Shown: piece after piece, positions 1-7,525 of the stretch
Layout of the letters: the number at the start of each line of letters is the position of its first letter
Position numbering within the stretch: position 1 is the first letter of the stretch
From: JACIWG01 sp049969935
GTDB lineage: Archaea > Thermoproteota > Nitrososphaeria > JACIWG01
DNA: 10,490 bases
Assembly: GCA_049969935.1 (NCBI GenBank)
Contig: JBMFNX010000040.1
Location: 1-10,490 of the forward strand
Reading direction: 5' to 3'
Notes under the pieces: generated by a model
The model's database searches: none
What the model saw: the letters and a program-made list of their open reading frames with translations, nothing else
Told to the model about the DNA's origin: nothing
Position numbers and translations under genes: made by a program

Positions 1-492
1 AGAAATTCTCCCCAAGACAATGTAAATGAGATCACGAAGACTGTAATTATTCTAGGTAGACTAATGGGTAGAATAACTCTTAAAAATGTCTGAAACAGAC
101 CACACCCATCTATGTATGCTGCTTCATCAAGCTCTTGAGGTATTTCATTAAAGAATGACACCAGCACCCATACACTAAACGACGATGCAAATACTGTATA
201 GACAAGTATTCAAAATCTTTAATTGATAGAAAAGTACGTAAATGGGTACACCAACTGCAATTGGTGGAAGCATCCTCATAGAGAAGATCCAGTTTAGAAG
301 GTTCATACCGCCTGTTTTGAATCTGGAGATGGAGTAAGCCGTCAAAGTCGCTAGGATTATAGTCAGGATCGAGGTTATCAAGCTTACCTCGACACTATTA
401 ATCAGATAGGGAAGGACTTCTCTTAATGAAGCGGTTTTATAAACGTCACCACCTATGAAACTATCAAAGGGAGAAGGAGATTTTGTTTAAAA
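1..492 (-). pseudogene. Decayed MalG-type ABC sugar permease, continues past left edge
   Basis: Minus-strand translation gives a binding-protein-dependent permease of the MalG/UgpE type, an inner component of a carbohydrate ABC importer. From about 488 to 216 the frame reads ..LPYLINSVEVS.., ..LATLTAYSISRF.. and ..MRMLPPIAVGVPIYVLF..KILNT, then meets a stop at 175-177. The homology resumes one base out of phase at about 212 as ILVYTVFASSFSVWVL, followed by an EAA loop (ELDEAAYIDGCG....VILPISLP) to the window edge. The intact MalG in this window has NTHLGLILVY at this point, so about four residues and the frame are lost, consistent with a deletion of about 17 bases. The amino end is also missing: upstream of the ..KSPSPFDSF.. 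segment a TAA lies in frame and the first membrane helix is absent. The protein is not a close copy of the other MalG, so it is the relic of a second importer. A sequencing indel could explain the frame break but not the lost start. Confidence 0.8.
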
Positions 493-562
493 TGACTTTG
501 AATACTCTTAAATATGTAACATTAAATTATATATTATTTGAAATATGATTTTGACTTTTAAT

Positions 563-1573
563 TTATGGATATAAAATTACTCTTATTGCCTTATTTTTTA
601 GCATTAGGTTGAAGGCTTCTTCTGCTTCTTCAAAGCTCATTTTATGAGTTATAAGTTGGTCTAACTTTTCTTTGACCTTGGAACTTAAGGATACAGCCTC
701 TTTAAACTCTTCACTAGTATACATTTGTGAACCCGAGATACTAATTTCTCTTAACATAATGGTCAGTGGGTCTACTTCAACTTTGTCCTTAAATAGGGCT
801 GTGACAACTACCTTTCCATCTTTTTTCACAGCTTCTATAGCGTTTAAAAAACTATTTTTTACACCAGCACAGTCTATAGCTGCGTCAACACCTTTGGGAG
901 ATATTTCGGATAGAATTTTTTTAGTCTCTTGTGTAAGTGGGTTAGCTGTCATGTCAGCTCCAAGTTTTTTTGCAATATTAGCCTTAAACTCAATGGGCTC
1001 AAATACTAATGTTTTTGCACCAAAATACTTTGCTGCGATAAGGGTTGATAGTCCTATTGCGCCTGCTCCAAAAATTGCTATCGTCTGACCCTGCTTGATA
1101 TTAGCTCTTTTAAATGTATGTAAACCAACAGCTAGGGGTTCTATTAATGCACCCTCATCAAATGTGATGTCATCAGGGATCTTGTAAACAACAGTTTGCG
1201 GTGCCTTTACATATTCTCCAAACGGGCCAAGCCACTTTGATGTACCAAGAACTATTCTATTCTCACACAAGTTATTCTTACCTGAAATGCAGTATTCGCA
1301 GGAGCCACAAGCTATTATTGGGAAAGCCGTAACTCTATCACCTTCAACAAATCCGTGCACATTATCGCCGACTTTGACAACTTCCCCAGAGAACTCGTGA
1401 CCAGATATTATTGGCGGAATCCTGAAGGGATGAGTGCCTTGGAAAGCATGCACTTCCGAGGCACATATTCCAACAGCCTTAACCTTTATAAGAAGCTCAC
1501 CGGGACCGATTTCTGGGACACCCACATCTTCTATAGAAATTTCGTAAGGTTTTTTAATTACTATAGCTTTCAA
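563..1573 (-). CDS. Zinc-dependent medium-chain alcohol/polyol dehydrogenase
   Basis: A 336-residue cytoplasmic member of the medium-chain dehydrogenase/reductase superfamily, close to the sorbitol/threonine dehydrogenase branch, which oxidises a secondary alcohol or polyol with NAD(P)+. The catalytic-zinc ligands are all visible: Cys37 in VGICASE, His59-Glu60 in SGHEF, and Glu145 in LIEPLAVG. The structural-zinc cysteines are Cys89, Cys92, Cys95 and Cys103. The nucleotide-binding turn is GAGAIG (169-174), and an acidic residue at the end of the second strand (Glu192 in VFEP) favours NAD over NADP. Length is usual for the family. The start is TTG at 1573, the only start after an in-frame TGA at 1577-1579. 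An ATG seven bases upstream (1580) is out of frame. The gene has its own TATA-like box at 1601-1611. Substrate cannot be read from sequence; the sugar-importer context suggests a sugar, sugar acid or polyol. Confidence 0.9.
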   Translation of the reverse strand: MKAIVIKKPYEISIEDVGVPEIGPGELLIKVKAVGICASEVHAFQGTHPFRIPPIISGHEFSGEVVKVGDNVHGFVEGDRVTAFPIIACGSCEYCISGKNNLCENRIVLGTSKWLGPFGEYVKAPQTVVYKIPDDITFDEGALIEPLAVGLHTFKRANIKQGQTIAIFGAGAIGLSTLIAAKYFGAKTLVFEPIEFKANIAKKLGADMTANPLTQETKKILSEISPKGVDAAIDCAGVKNSFLNAIEAVKKDGKVVVTALFKDKVEVDPLTIMLREISISGSQMYTSEEFKEAVSLSSKVKEKLDQLITHKMSFEEAEEAFNLMLKNKAIRVILYP

Positions 1574-1600
1574 AAATCATCGACAACAATAGTTCTGGTT

Positions 1601-1611
1601 TATTTTATAAA
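1601..1611 (-). promoter_or_regulatory. TATA box for the dehydrogenase at 1573
   Basis: On the minus strand the sequence reads TTTATAAAATA, preceded by purine-rich bases that could be a BRE. Its centre is about 26 bases from 1580, which places transcription start within a few bases of the coding start, so the mRNA is leaderless or nearly so. No Shine-Dalgarno sequence is seen. The box lies downstream of a terminator for the preceding gene, so this dehydrogenase is likely its own transcription unit. Confidence 0.55.
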
Positions 1612-1639
1612 CTTTGCACGCTCCCCTTTTAAAACTAGC

Positions 1640-1673
1640 ATAAAAAAATAAGGGGGATAAGGTTTTACACCTT
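1640..1673 (-). terminator. Terminator after the Nramp-like gene
   Basis: Just past the stop codon of the Nramp-like gene the minus strand has a short inverted repeat, AAGGT-GTAAA-ACCTT (1673-1659), followed by ATCCCCC and then a run of seven T (1648-1642). Archaeal RNA polymerase terminates at T-runs; the hairpin may help. Confidence 0.5.
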
Positions 1674-1674
1674 T

Positions 1675-3102
1675 TTAGACTTTGAATAGTTCTAGACCCC
1701 ATAAAACGAATCCTATGGCTAACACTATTTGGAAGACTATAAGCAAAATAGCTGTACATATACTTGGACGTATTTCTTTGGGAAGAAATTTAATATTTAA
1801 GTAGAGCATTGGAACTGTACATATTATCTGTATAACGAATGCAATCCAGTTCACGACAAGCCATATTATATATGGTGTGCCTAATGGTACAACGGCCAAA
1901 CATACAATAGAACCTATTGTTAGGAAGACAAAATACCAGAATCTATAACTTCTTTTTCCAGCAATCTTTCTAAAATTTACCCATACAGTGTCTGCAAAGG
2001 TTCTAGCTATAGCATCATAGAAGCCAAACTGTGTATCAAATAAACCTATAAAAATAACAAAGAGCAATAGAGTATATACTATTGGCCCATACATCTTACC
2101 AAGTAAATCGGCGATCACTACAGCAACTTTCCAACCCGAGGGTGCAGCTATACCCTTTTCAATTGAAACCACACCTAAGAGGGAGACAAAGAATGTTACC
2201 ATAATGCTGGCAAGGGCCATAAAGAAGATTAAGGTTATAGTATTCACTCTCATCCAACCTTTCCACTTTCTAATTTCATTTGGATCACTTGCATCAAAAG
2301 TGCAGCCCACCGGCGTAATCTCCTCAGGCTTGGCTGTAAGACCAGTAACCTTTCCTATATAAGCACCCATCCCCATACCACGTTCTCTAACCCAATAAGT
2401 GTGAAAATAGTTTACAGGACCACCGCCAGGCTGAAGAAAGAATGGACCTAAAATAGACCATGTTATACCAGCAGGTATCATTGGAATTAGCCACCCTTCC
2501 AATGTTTCTAAGAAGGATGTAGGGGTGGCGACCAAAAGCGAAAACATGATAATGCCAATAACGCCAACAAAAAAGATTACTTCAATAATTTTTTCGATCG
2601 CAGAGTATACTTTGGGACTAAAATAGAGCACGAGGAGCGTAGCGACCAATACAATTATACTCCATATCACCCAATCTAAGAGACCTGTTAAAGCTGCTAC
2701 CGCGGCAGCCGCACCCGTTATCCAAGCAGGCCAAAGGTAAAAGGAAACCCAGAATGTTGTAAATATTGGCCAAAAGAATTTTGGCTTCAACCTTGATACA
2801 CCTTGCGTGAGAGTTTCGCCTGTAGCCATGGTCCAGCGGCCCACTTCCCTATTTATTAGAACTTGAAAGAATGTTGAGAGAAGATATAACCAAAATATTC
2901 CGATAAATCCCTTGTTTGCAACATAAGCAGCATGATATGCTTCAAAACCTCCAATACCAAGAGAGCCTAAAATAAGAGCTGGGCCGCACCATTTTAGGTA
3001 CCCTTTTATCGTGAGAGCAGGGGGATCGGGCAATTTTCTTATAGGCAGAGGCAGCCCTATTCCCATTTCCACTACCTTCTCTTCCAATTTTCGCTCACTC
3101 AT
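1675..3102 (-). CDS. Nramp-related membrane transporter with non-canonical substrate motifs
   Basis: A 475-residue integral membrane protein with about eleven or twelve hydrophobic helices after a roughly 35-residue cytoplasmic start. The pattern WCGPALILGSLGIGG in helix 1, ..NREVGRWTMATGE.. after helix 2, a NYFHTYWVRERGMGMG stretch after helix 6, and LFDTQFGFYDAIARTFAD in helix 8 match the Nramp-like branch of the APC superfamily. True Nramp metal transporters have DPGN in helix 1 and MPH in helix 6. Here the equivalents are GIGGFE (49-54) and QPGGGPVN (224-231), so classical Mn/Fe transport is doubtful. Start is ATG at 3102. A TATA-like stretch at 3115-3126 lies only about 17 bases upstream, so initiation at Met13 (3066, preceded by a GGTAGTGG stretch) is an alternative. 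It lies between two dehydrogenases in a sugar-uptake cluster, so an organic substrate is possible. Family assignment is firm; substrate is unknown. Confidence 0.85.
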   Translation of the reverse strand: MSERKLEEKVVEMGIGLPLPIRKLPDPPALTIKGYLKWCGPALILGSLGIGGFEAYHAAYVANKGFIGIFWLYLLSTFFQVLINREVGRWTMATGETLTQGVSRLKPKFFWPIFTTFWVSFYLWPAWITGAAAAVAALTGLLDWVIWSIIVLVATLLVLYFSPKVYSAIEKIIEVIFFVGVIGIIMFSLLVATPTSFLETLEGWLIPMIPAGITWSILGPFFLQPGGGPVNYFHTYWVRERGMGMGAYIGKVTGLTAKPEEITPVGCTFDASDPNEIRKWKGWMRVNTITLIFFMALASIMVTFFVSLLGVVSIEKGIAAPSGWKVAVVIADLLGKMYGPIVYTLLLFVIFIGLFDTQFGFYDAIARTFADTVWVNFRKIAGKRSYRFWYFVFLTIGSIVCLAVVPLGTPYIIWLVVNWIAFVIQIICTVPMLYLNIKFLPKEIRPSICTAILLIVFQIVLAIGFVLWGLELFKV

Positions 3103-3114
3103 TATATTATTTTA

Positions 3115-3126
3115 CTTTTATATTAA
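3115..3126 (-). promoter_or_regulatory. TATA-like box upstream of the Nramp-like gene
   Basis: The minus strand reads TTAATATAAAAG within an AT-rich gap of 113 bases between the preceding dehydrogenase and this gene. It is a fair TATA match, but it is too near the annotated ATG for a standard 25-base spacing, so either the start is further in or another AT-rich segment serves. Confidence 0.35.
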
Positions 3127-3177
3127 GTTTACTTTTCTAAAATGTTTCTGTTATTTATTTACAAATTTTAGCTAAAT

Positions 3178-3199
3178 TTTTTTATAAAAAATAAAATTA
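3178..3199 (-). terminator. T-rich terminator after the dehydrogenase at 3216
   Basis: About 17 bases after the TAA stop the minus strand has TTTTATTTTTTATAAAAAA, two T-runs of the sort that stop archaeal transcription. This probably ends the importer-dehydrogenase operon. Confidence 0.4.
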
Positions 3200-3215
3200 T
3201 GTTAAAATTTTCTGA

Positions 3216-4262
3216 TTATGGTATAATTAGTGGTTTCATTGATTCTCTTTCTGCGAAGGCTTTGAAAGCGTCTTTCCATCTGTTTATAGTATATTCTTTA
3301 TCTATTATAAAGTCTAGATGAATTTTTTTTGTTGAAAACATTTCGAATGTTTTGTCCCAAGATATTGCTGTTGCACCAAATGTACCATACACTTTGATTG
3401 AGTTTGTAACTAGCACTCTCCATGGGAAAAGTGTTTCTGCTGTTGGTGGTGGGATTCCTATTGCAACTATTGCCCCATTACGTTTAACCAGTTTTGCCGC
3501 TTGAGCTATGGCTTCAGGTGCACCTGAGGCTTCAAGGACGAGGTCTACACCGTCCTGTCCAAATATGTCTAGTACAATTTTGTTAAGGTCTTCCTTATCA
3601 ACTTCTACTGTTACATCTGCACCAAGCTTTTCTGCAATCGAAAGTCTTGTTTGATCCAATGATAAGCCCGCCACGAGAACCTTTTTTGCACCATTTATTT
3701 TCAGCATCTGTAATCCTATTAGGCCTATTGCACCAGGACCTAGTATTACAGCTTTCGTATTCGGTTCAATCTTACATCTCTGGAAGAGAGCATTATATAC
3801 TACGCTGGCATCTTCAACTACAACAGCCTCTTTAAAAGAAATATTGTCTGGAATTCTGTGCAAGCTTCTACTTGGAGCTTTAAAATATTCTGCCATTGCA
3901 CCATCAACACTTCTTCCAAACCATTTGATTTCCCTACACATTATATAATATCCTGTTCTACAGTATTCGCATACACCGCACGTTTGTATGTATCCATCGC
4001 ATACGACTCTATCACCTGATGACCATTTTTTAACCTTCTTACCAACAGCTTCTACGACACCAGAATTCTCTAACCCTAAAACGACTGGCAATTTCGCCAT
4101 ATCAAGAATATAGGGGTCATCTTTGTAAAGCTTATAGTCCCCGGCACCGACACCACATGCCATAACTTTAACTAAAACTTCATCATCTTCTATTTCTGGA
4201 ATATTGACATCTTTTAGAAGTGTGCCATCTTCACCCACCCTTTCTTTTACTACAGCTTTCAT
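3216..4262 (-). CDS. Medium-chain dehydrogenase lacking two catalytic zinc ligands
   Basis: A 348-residue medium-chain dehydrogenase with an N-terminal GroES-like domain and a Rossmann fold (GPGAIG at 175-180). The structural-zinc cysteines are intact (Cys95, Cys98, Cys101, Cys109). The catalytic site is altered: the usual ACGICG-type motif reads ACGVGAG, with Gly39 at the zinc Cys position, and the usual GHE reads GLE (Leu64). Glu65 and Glu150 remain. The acidic residue at the end of the second Rossmann strand is replaced (VLVAGLS), hinting at NADP. The whole length is conserved with no stops, so this looks like a working, changed enzyme rather than decay. ATG start at 4262, with a GTGAT stretch 8-12 bases upstream. 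It follows the MalG permease by 45 bases and is probably co-transcribed with the importer, so its substrate is likely the imported compound or a product of it. Confidence 0.88.
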   Translation of the reverse strand: MKAVVKERVGEDGTLLKDVNIPEIEDDEVLVKVMACGVGAGDYKLYKDDPYILDMAKLPVVLGLENSGVVEAVGKKVKKWSSGDRVVCDGYIQTCGVCEYCRTGYYIMCREIKWFGRSVDGAMAEYFKAPSRSLHRIPDNISFKEAVVVEDASVVYNALFQRCKIEPNTKAVILGPGAIGLIGLQMLKINGAKKVLVAGLSLDQTRLSIAEKLGADVTVEVDKEDLNKIVLDIFGQDGVDLVLEASGAPEAIAQAAKLVKRNGAIVAIGIPPPTAETLFPWRVLVTNSIKVYGTFGATAISWDKTFEMFSTKKIHLDFIIDKEYTINRWKDAFKAFAERESMKPLIIP

Positions 4263-4266
4263 ACTA

Positions 4267-4301
4267 TTATCACATTCTAAACAATTTACTAAGGGTGATA
4301 A
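4267..4301. repeat. Inverted repeat between permease and dehydrogenase
   Basis: TTATCAC (4267-4273) and GTGATAA (4295-4301) are perfect 7-base inverted repeats 21 bases apart in the 45-base gap before the dehydrogenase start. In mRNA they could pair as a hairpin next to the ribosome-binding region; in DNA they could be operator half-sites. They resemble the half-sites of the Thermococcales TGM motif bound by TrmB-type regulators, but the spacer there is 5 bases. Confidence 0.4.
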
Positions 4302-4307
4302 AAGTGT

Positions 4308-5153
4308 TTAGGCTGTTTTCACAGCCCCTCTCATGAGCCCAGAAATGTAGTATTTTTGTAGCGAATAGAATACAATTAATGGTGGTATAGAGTAGATTAG
4401 TGAAAAGGCCCAAAATGTACTCCAAGGTGTAATACTTTCTCCTGGCTGAAGTGTGGCTAAACCGACTGGTGCAGTTAAAAGGTCTGGTGAGCTTAAAACA
4501 ACTAGAGCGTATATTATTTCGTTCCAACACCACATGAAGGTCCAAAGTGCACCTGTAATAATTATTGGAAATGATAGAGGAAATATTATTTTTGTTAGAA
4601 CTCGCCATTTGCTATAGCCGTCTATTAAAAGAGCTTCTTCAAGTTCTGCTGGAACTGCGAACATGTAAGAATAAACAAGGTAGGTTACATATGGTGTGTT
4701 AAATGATACATAGACTAGAATTAGGCCTAAATGTGTGTTTATTAGACCCCAAGTTGAAAGTAACTTTACAAAACCAACTATCAGAAAGTATGCTGGAAAC
4801 AAATATGCTAATATCAGAACTGTGGAAAGTATTCTATAAAATCGGCCTCTGGCCCTCGCGAGTGCATGGCCAGCGGGAACACTTATCATTACAGTTATTA
4901 GTGTCGCGATTCCTGCAACAAAAAAACTGTTGCCAATCCACCTATAATATATATATTGGAAGAAGGGGGGAAGGAAAGATGCAAGAGTGATTTTTGTTGG
5001 AAAAATTTGGGCAGGATTAAATATTTCTATGTCTGACTTAAAGGCGCCACTAAAAGCCCAGTATATGGGATAGAGCATTAATAGCGAGAAGAAGATTAAG
5101 TAGGTTATTGCTAGAAGTTTTGAAAAATGTTCAGGCTTTAATTCAGGTAACAA
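4308..5153 (-). CDS. Carbohydrate ABC importer permease, MalG type
   Basis: A 281-residue membrane protein with six predicted helices, one half of the translocation pore of a CUT1-type sugar importer. After the first helix comes the family's YPIYWAFSGAFKSD stretch (28-41). The EAA loop that docks on the ATPase reads LEEALLIDGYSKWRVLTKII (171-190), with the conserved Gly at 179 and a Pro at 192. The start is TTG at 5153, set by a strong GGAGG about 10 bases upstream that lies inside the last codons (Trp-Arg-Gly) of the MalF-type gene; only one base separates that gene's TAA from this TTG, so the two are translationally coupled. No cognate ATPase gene lies in the window, so a shared MsmX/MalK-type ATPase from elsewhere is likely. 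Sugar specificity is not readable. Confidence 0.92.
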   Translation of the reverse strand: MLPELKPEHFSKLLAITYLIFFSLLMLYPIYWAFSGAFKSDIEIFNPAQIFPTKITLASFLPPFFQYIYYRWIGNSFFVAGIATLITVMISVPAGHALARARGRFYRILSTVLILAYLFPAYFLIVGFVKLLSTWGLINTHLGLILVYVSFNTPYVTYLVYSYMFAVPAELEEALLIDGYSKWRVLTKIIFPLSFPIIITGALWTFMWCWNEIIYALVVLSSPDLLTAPVGLATLQPGESITPWSTFWAFSLIYSIPPLIVFYSLQKYYISGLMRGAVKTA

Positions 5154-5154
5154 A

Positions 5155-6012
5155 TTAACCCCTCCATTGCAAAATTTTCATGAATATTATCATCAGCACC
5201 AAGATTAGAGGAAGCGCGCAAACGAGAGCCGCGGCAGCAATATTAAAGTTTCCTTCAGCCAACATAAACCAGTAAGCATACGATCCTACAATATGTGTTG
5301 AGTCAGCGGGACCTCCTCGAGTTAAAATCCAGACACTTGCAAAATCTCCAGCAGTCCATATAAGGGATAGGACAGCATTCATTAATAGAAACTTTTTTAT
5401 CATTGGAAGAGTTATTTTCATAAAAGTCTTATAGGGGGTGGCACCATCAACTTTTGCACTCTCATAATATTCTTCTGGTATACCATAGAGGCCGGCAAGC
5501 AATGTTGTCGTCCATAGGGGAGTAAATCTCCAAGCATGAGCCCATATAACCGAATATAATGCTATATTTGGATCACCTAAAAACATAATTGGCATCTTAA
5601 CAATTCCAGTTGATTTTAAAATGTAGTTTATTGTACCCCATTCTGGGTGATAAAGACAATACCAGATGAAGAGTGCGGGCACCAATGGAATAGTCCACGG
5701 TAAAAGAAGAACACCCCATAAAATTTTACCACCTTTAACCTGTCTTAATGCTACAGCAGTTATGAGACCGAAACCAAATTTTATTGTAATATCGATTGTG
5801 ATGTAAATTATAAGACGAATTAGGGAGCCTCTATATAGGGGGTCAAAGATCACATACGTCATACTTTTAAGGGAGAAGGTTCCACCATATGTTTGAAAAG
5901 CTAAGATAAACTCGTATATTAGTGGAAAAAGTAGGAGTGCAAGAAAAACTATAAGTGCTGGTAATATTGCAAAAAAATTATAGGAGGGTTTATGCTTTAA
6001 ACCCTTTATCAT
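5155..6012 (-). CDS. Carbohydrate ABC importer permease, MalF type
   Basis: A 285-residue membrane protein of the MalF/UgpA type, with six predicted helices and no large periplasmic insertion. The first helix is at about 14-37 (..FAILPALIVFLALLLFPL..). The EAA loop is at about 181-203 (EYYESAKVDGATPY...ITLP, Gly190 and Pro203). The C-terminal portion TRGGPADSTHIVGSYAYW is typical of the family. ATG at 6012 lies inside the 3' end of the binding-protein gene (23-base overlap) and is preceded by GGTGA with a 7-base spacing, a good archaeal ribosome-binding site. With the MalG-type partner it forms the heterodimeric pore. Confidence 0.93.
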   Translation of the reverse strand: MIKGLKHKPSYNFFAILPALIVFLALLLFPLIYEFILAFQTYGGTFSLKSMTYVIFDPLYRGSLIRLIIYITIDITIKFGFGLITAVALRQVKGGKILWGVLLLPWTIPLVPALFIWYCLYHPEWGTINYILKSTGIVKMPIMFLGDPNIALYSVIWAHAWRFTPLWTTTLLAGLYGIPEEYYESAKVDGATPYKTFMKITLPMIKKFLLMNAVLSLIWTAGDFASVWILTRGGPADSTHIVGSYAYWFMLAEGNFNIAAAALVCALPLILVLMIIFMKILQWRG

Positions 6013-7456
6013 AAGTTTTCACCGAAGTATATATTTGGTTAACGATTGTCTTCGCAGCGTCTGCGGGGGTCATTACATCAAGCATTACCTTGCTTGCTGT
6101 TAACATGAAAAATGACTGTGCATGCAATATTGAAAATGATGGACGTATTGTTGCAGGATCTATTGTACCACTAAGTATGCCTTCTCTAACACCTTTCCAA
6201 ACTGGGTCTGTTAAGTATGGTTCTTTATTCAATATGCTTTTGAACATTGGTGCATCAAGCCATCCGAAGCCGCCTTGGGTACCAAACCATTTCTCGTAAT
6301 TGGTCCTATTTAATATGAACTTTAAGAAGGCCTTTGCATTACTAGCTCTATTTTCAGGCAAGTTTGCAGGAATCATGTATGGACGAATTTCAACGATCAC
6401 TGTTCTACTTGCGCCACTTGCTGGGTTTTCTGGTAATGGTACTACAGCTATCTTCCAATCTGGATGCTGGGCCTTTGCTTGTACATAAATGCTTGCTACA
6501 CCGTTAAAGGTCATAACACTTCTTCCTGTAAGAAAGTTCACGTTATTGTCAACTTCTGCTTCTGTTAAAGCTGCCTTGGATATTATTCCATCTTTATACC
6601 ATTTTGCAAGCAGTGCTGTCGCTTTAGCGTGAGCATCATAATGTTGTTGTGTATCGTTTACATAGATTTTTCCTTCTGCATCAACTGGTGCAACACCAGA
6701 AAATAGTCGCCATAGCAGCCAATAGTCGTATGTACCATCTGTAGGTGCGACAGCGGATACTTGAATATCTAAGGGGAACATGTTTTCACCCCATTCCCTT
6801 ATCTTGTCTCTAAGAATATACAGGGACCTGTTAAATTTGTCAAAGGTGGAAAGGTCATTTAAGGTTAGGCCAGCCCTCTCAAGTATGTCCTGTCTTACAA
6901 ACATGGACTGGGTTACGAAGCCAACTGAAACAGCATAATATCTTCTGTTCCCGTCTGGGCCAATCCACTTACACATTTGAAAGTTTTGATCGATTATATC
7001 AGACCCCCAATTCTTATAAAGCCAGTCCACTATATCATCTAATGGAGCAAGTTGTCCTTTTGCAGCCCACATAACATTAAATGTTGTCGACCACGCGTAG
7101 AGGTCAGGGAAGGTTTCTGGAACGCCCGCTTCCAAGACAGCTGTAAATTTTGCAGTAAGATCGGATGCACTAAATTCTGAAACTTGGACCTTAATGCCTG
7201 TTTGAGCCTCAAATTCCTTGTAAATGGTCTCCCATTTCTCTCTGTCTATGGTAGAAGAATATGCTTGAATCCATAACTTAAGTGTTTTAGTAGCAGGAGC
7301 GGTTGTTGTAGTAGATGTTGTTGCTGATGTAGTTGTGGTGGTTGTAGTTCCCGGTAATGCAAGATAAACTGCTAGTGCAGCTATAATGATGATGACGACT
7401 ATTATAGCGGCGAAGGCCATTCTTGAGATAGCCTTAAAATTTTTGCCAAACAGCAT
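5990..7456 (-). CDS. Membrane-anchored sugar-binding protein of ABC importer
   Basis: A 488-residue extracytoplasmic solute-binding protein of the MalE/family 1 type that captures the sugar and delivers it to the two permeases. It starts with a short basic segment (..KNFKAISRM), one long hydrophobic helix (about 14-34), then a Thr/Ser-rich stalk (about 36-56). There is no lipobox Cys, so it is anchored by the helix or, if the signal is pilin-like, processed ahead of it. The mature domain opens LKLWIQAYSS and has ..EFEAQTGIKVQVSEFSASD.., usual for the family, and it ends near 488 with no truncation. ATG at 7456 sits about 27 bases from the centre of a TATA box, so the transcript is probably leaderless. 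It is the first gene of the importer operon. The Thr-rich stalk is likely to be glycosylated, as known for crenarchaeal binding proteins (inference). Confidence 0.92.
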   Translation of the reverse strand: MLFGKNFKAISRMAFAAIIVVIIIIAALAVYLALPGTTTTTTTSATTSTTTTAPATKTLKLWIQAYSSTIDREKWETIYKEFEAQTGIKVQVSEFSASDLTAKFTAVLEAGVPETFPDLYAWSTTFNVMWAAKGQLAPLDDIVDWLYKNWGSDIIDQNFQMCKWIGPDGNRRYYAVSVGFVTQSMFVRQDILERAGLTLNDLSTFDKFNRSLYILRDKIREWGENMFPLDIQVSAVAPTDGTYDYWLLWRLFSGVAPVDAEGKIYVNDTQQHYDAHAKATALLAKWYKDGIISKAALTEAEVDNNVNFLTGRSVMTFNGVASIYVQAKAQHPDWKIAVVPLPENPASGASRTVIVEIRPYMIPANLPENRASNAKAFLKFILNRTNYEKWFGTQGGFGWLDAPMFKSILNKEPYLTDPVWKGVREGILSGTIDPATIRPSFSILHAQSFFMLTASKVMLDVMTPADAAKTIVNQIYTSVKTYDKGFKA

Positions 7457-7474
7457 GCTAGTATATCTTCTTTA

Positions 7475-7487
7475 GTAAATATATAAA
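7475..7487 (-). promoter_or_regulatory. TATA box of the importer operon
   Basis: The minus strand reads TTTATATATTTAC after a run of A. The centre of TTTATATA is about 27 bases upstream of the ATG at 7456, the spacing expected when transcription starts on the first base of the start codon. This is the best-supported promoter in the window. Confidence 0.65.
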
Positions 7488-7525
7488 TTTTTTTTTGCTG
7501 AAAACCTGATAGAGATTATATGAGA

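Noticed and set aside
1675..3102. Ordinary MntH-type manganese/iron transporter
   Set aside because: DPGN and MPH motifs are both absent, so the usual name would mislead.
4267..4301. TrmB/TGM operator
   Set aside because: The half-site bases match TATCAC..GTGATA, but the spacer is 21 bases rather than 5 and the site lies inside an operon, so I list it only as an inverted repeat.
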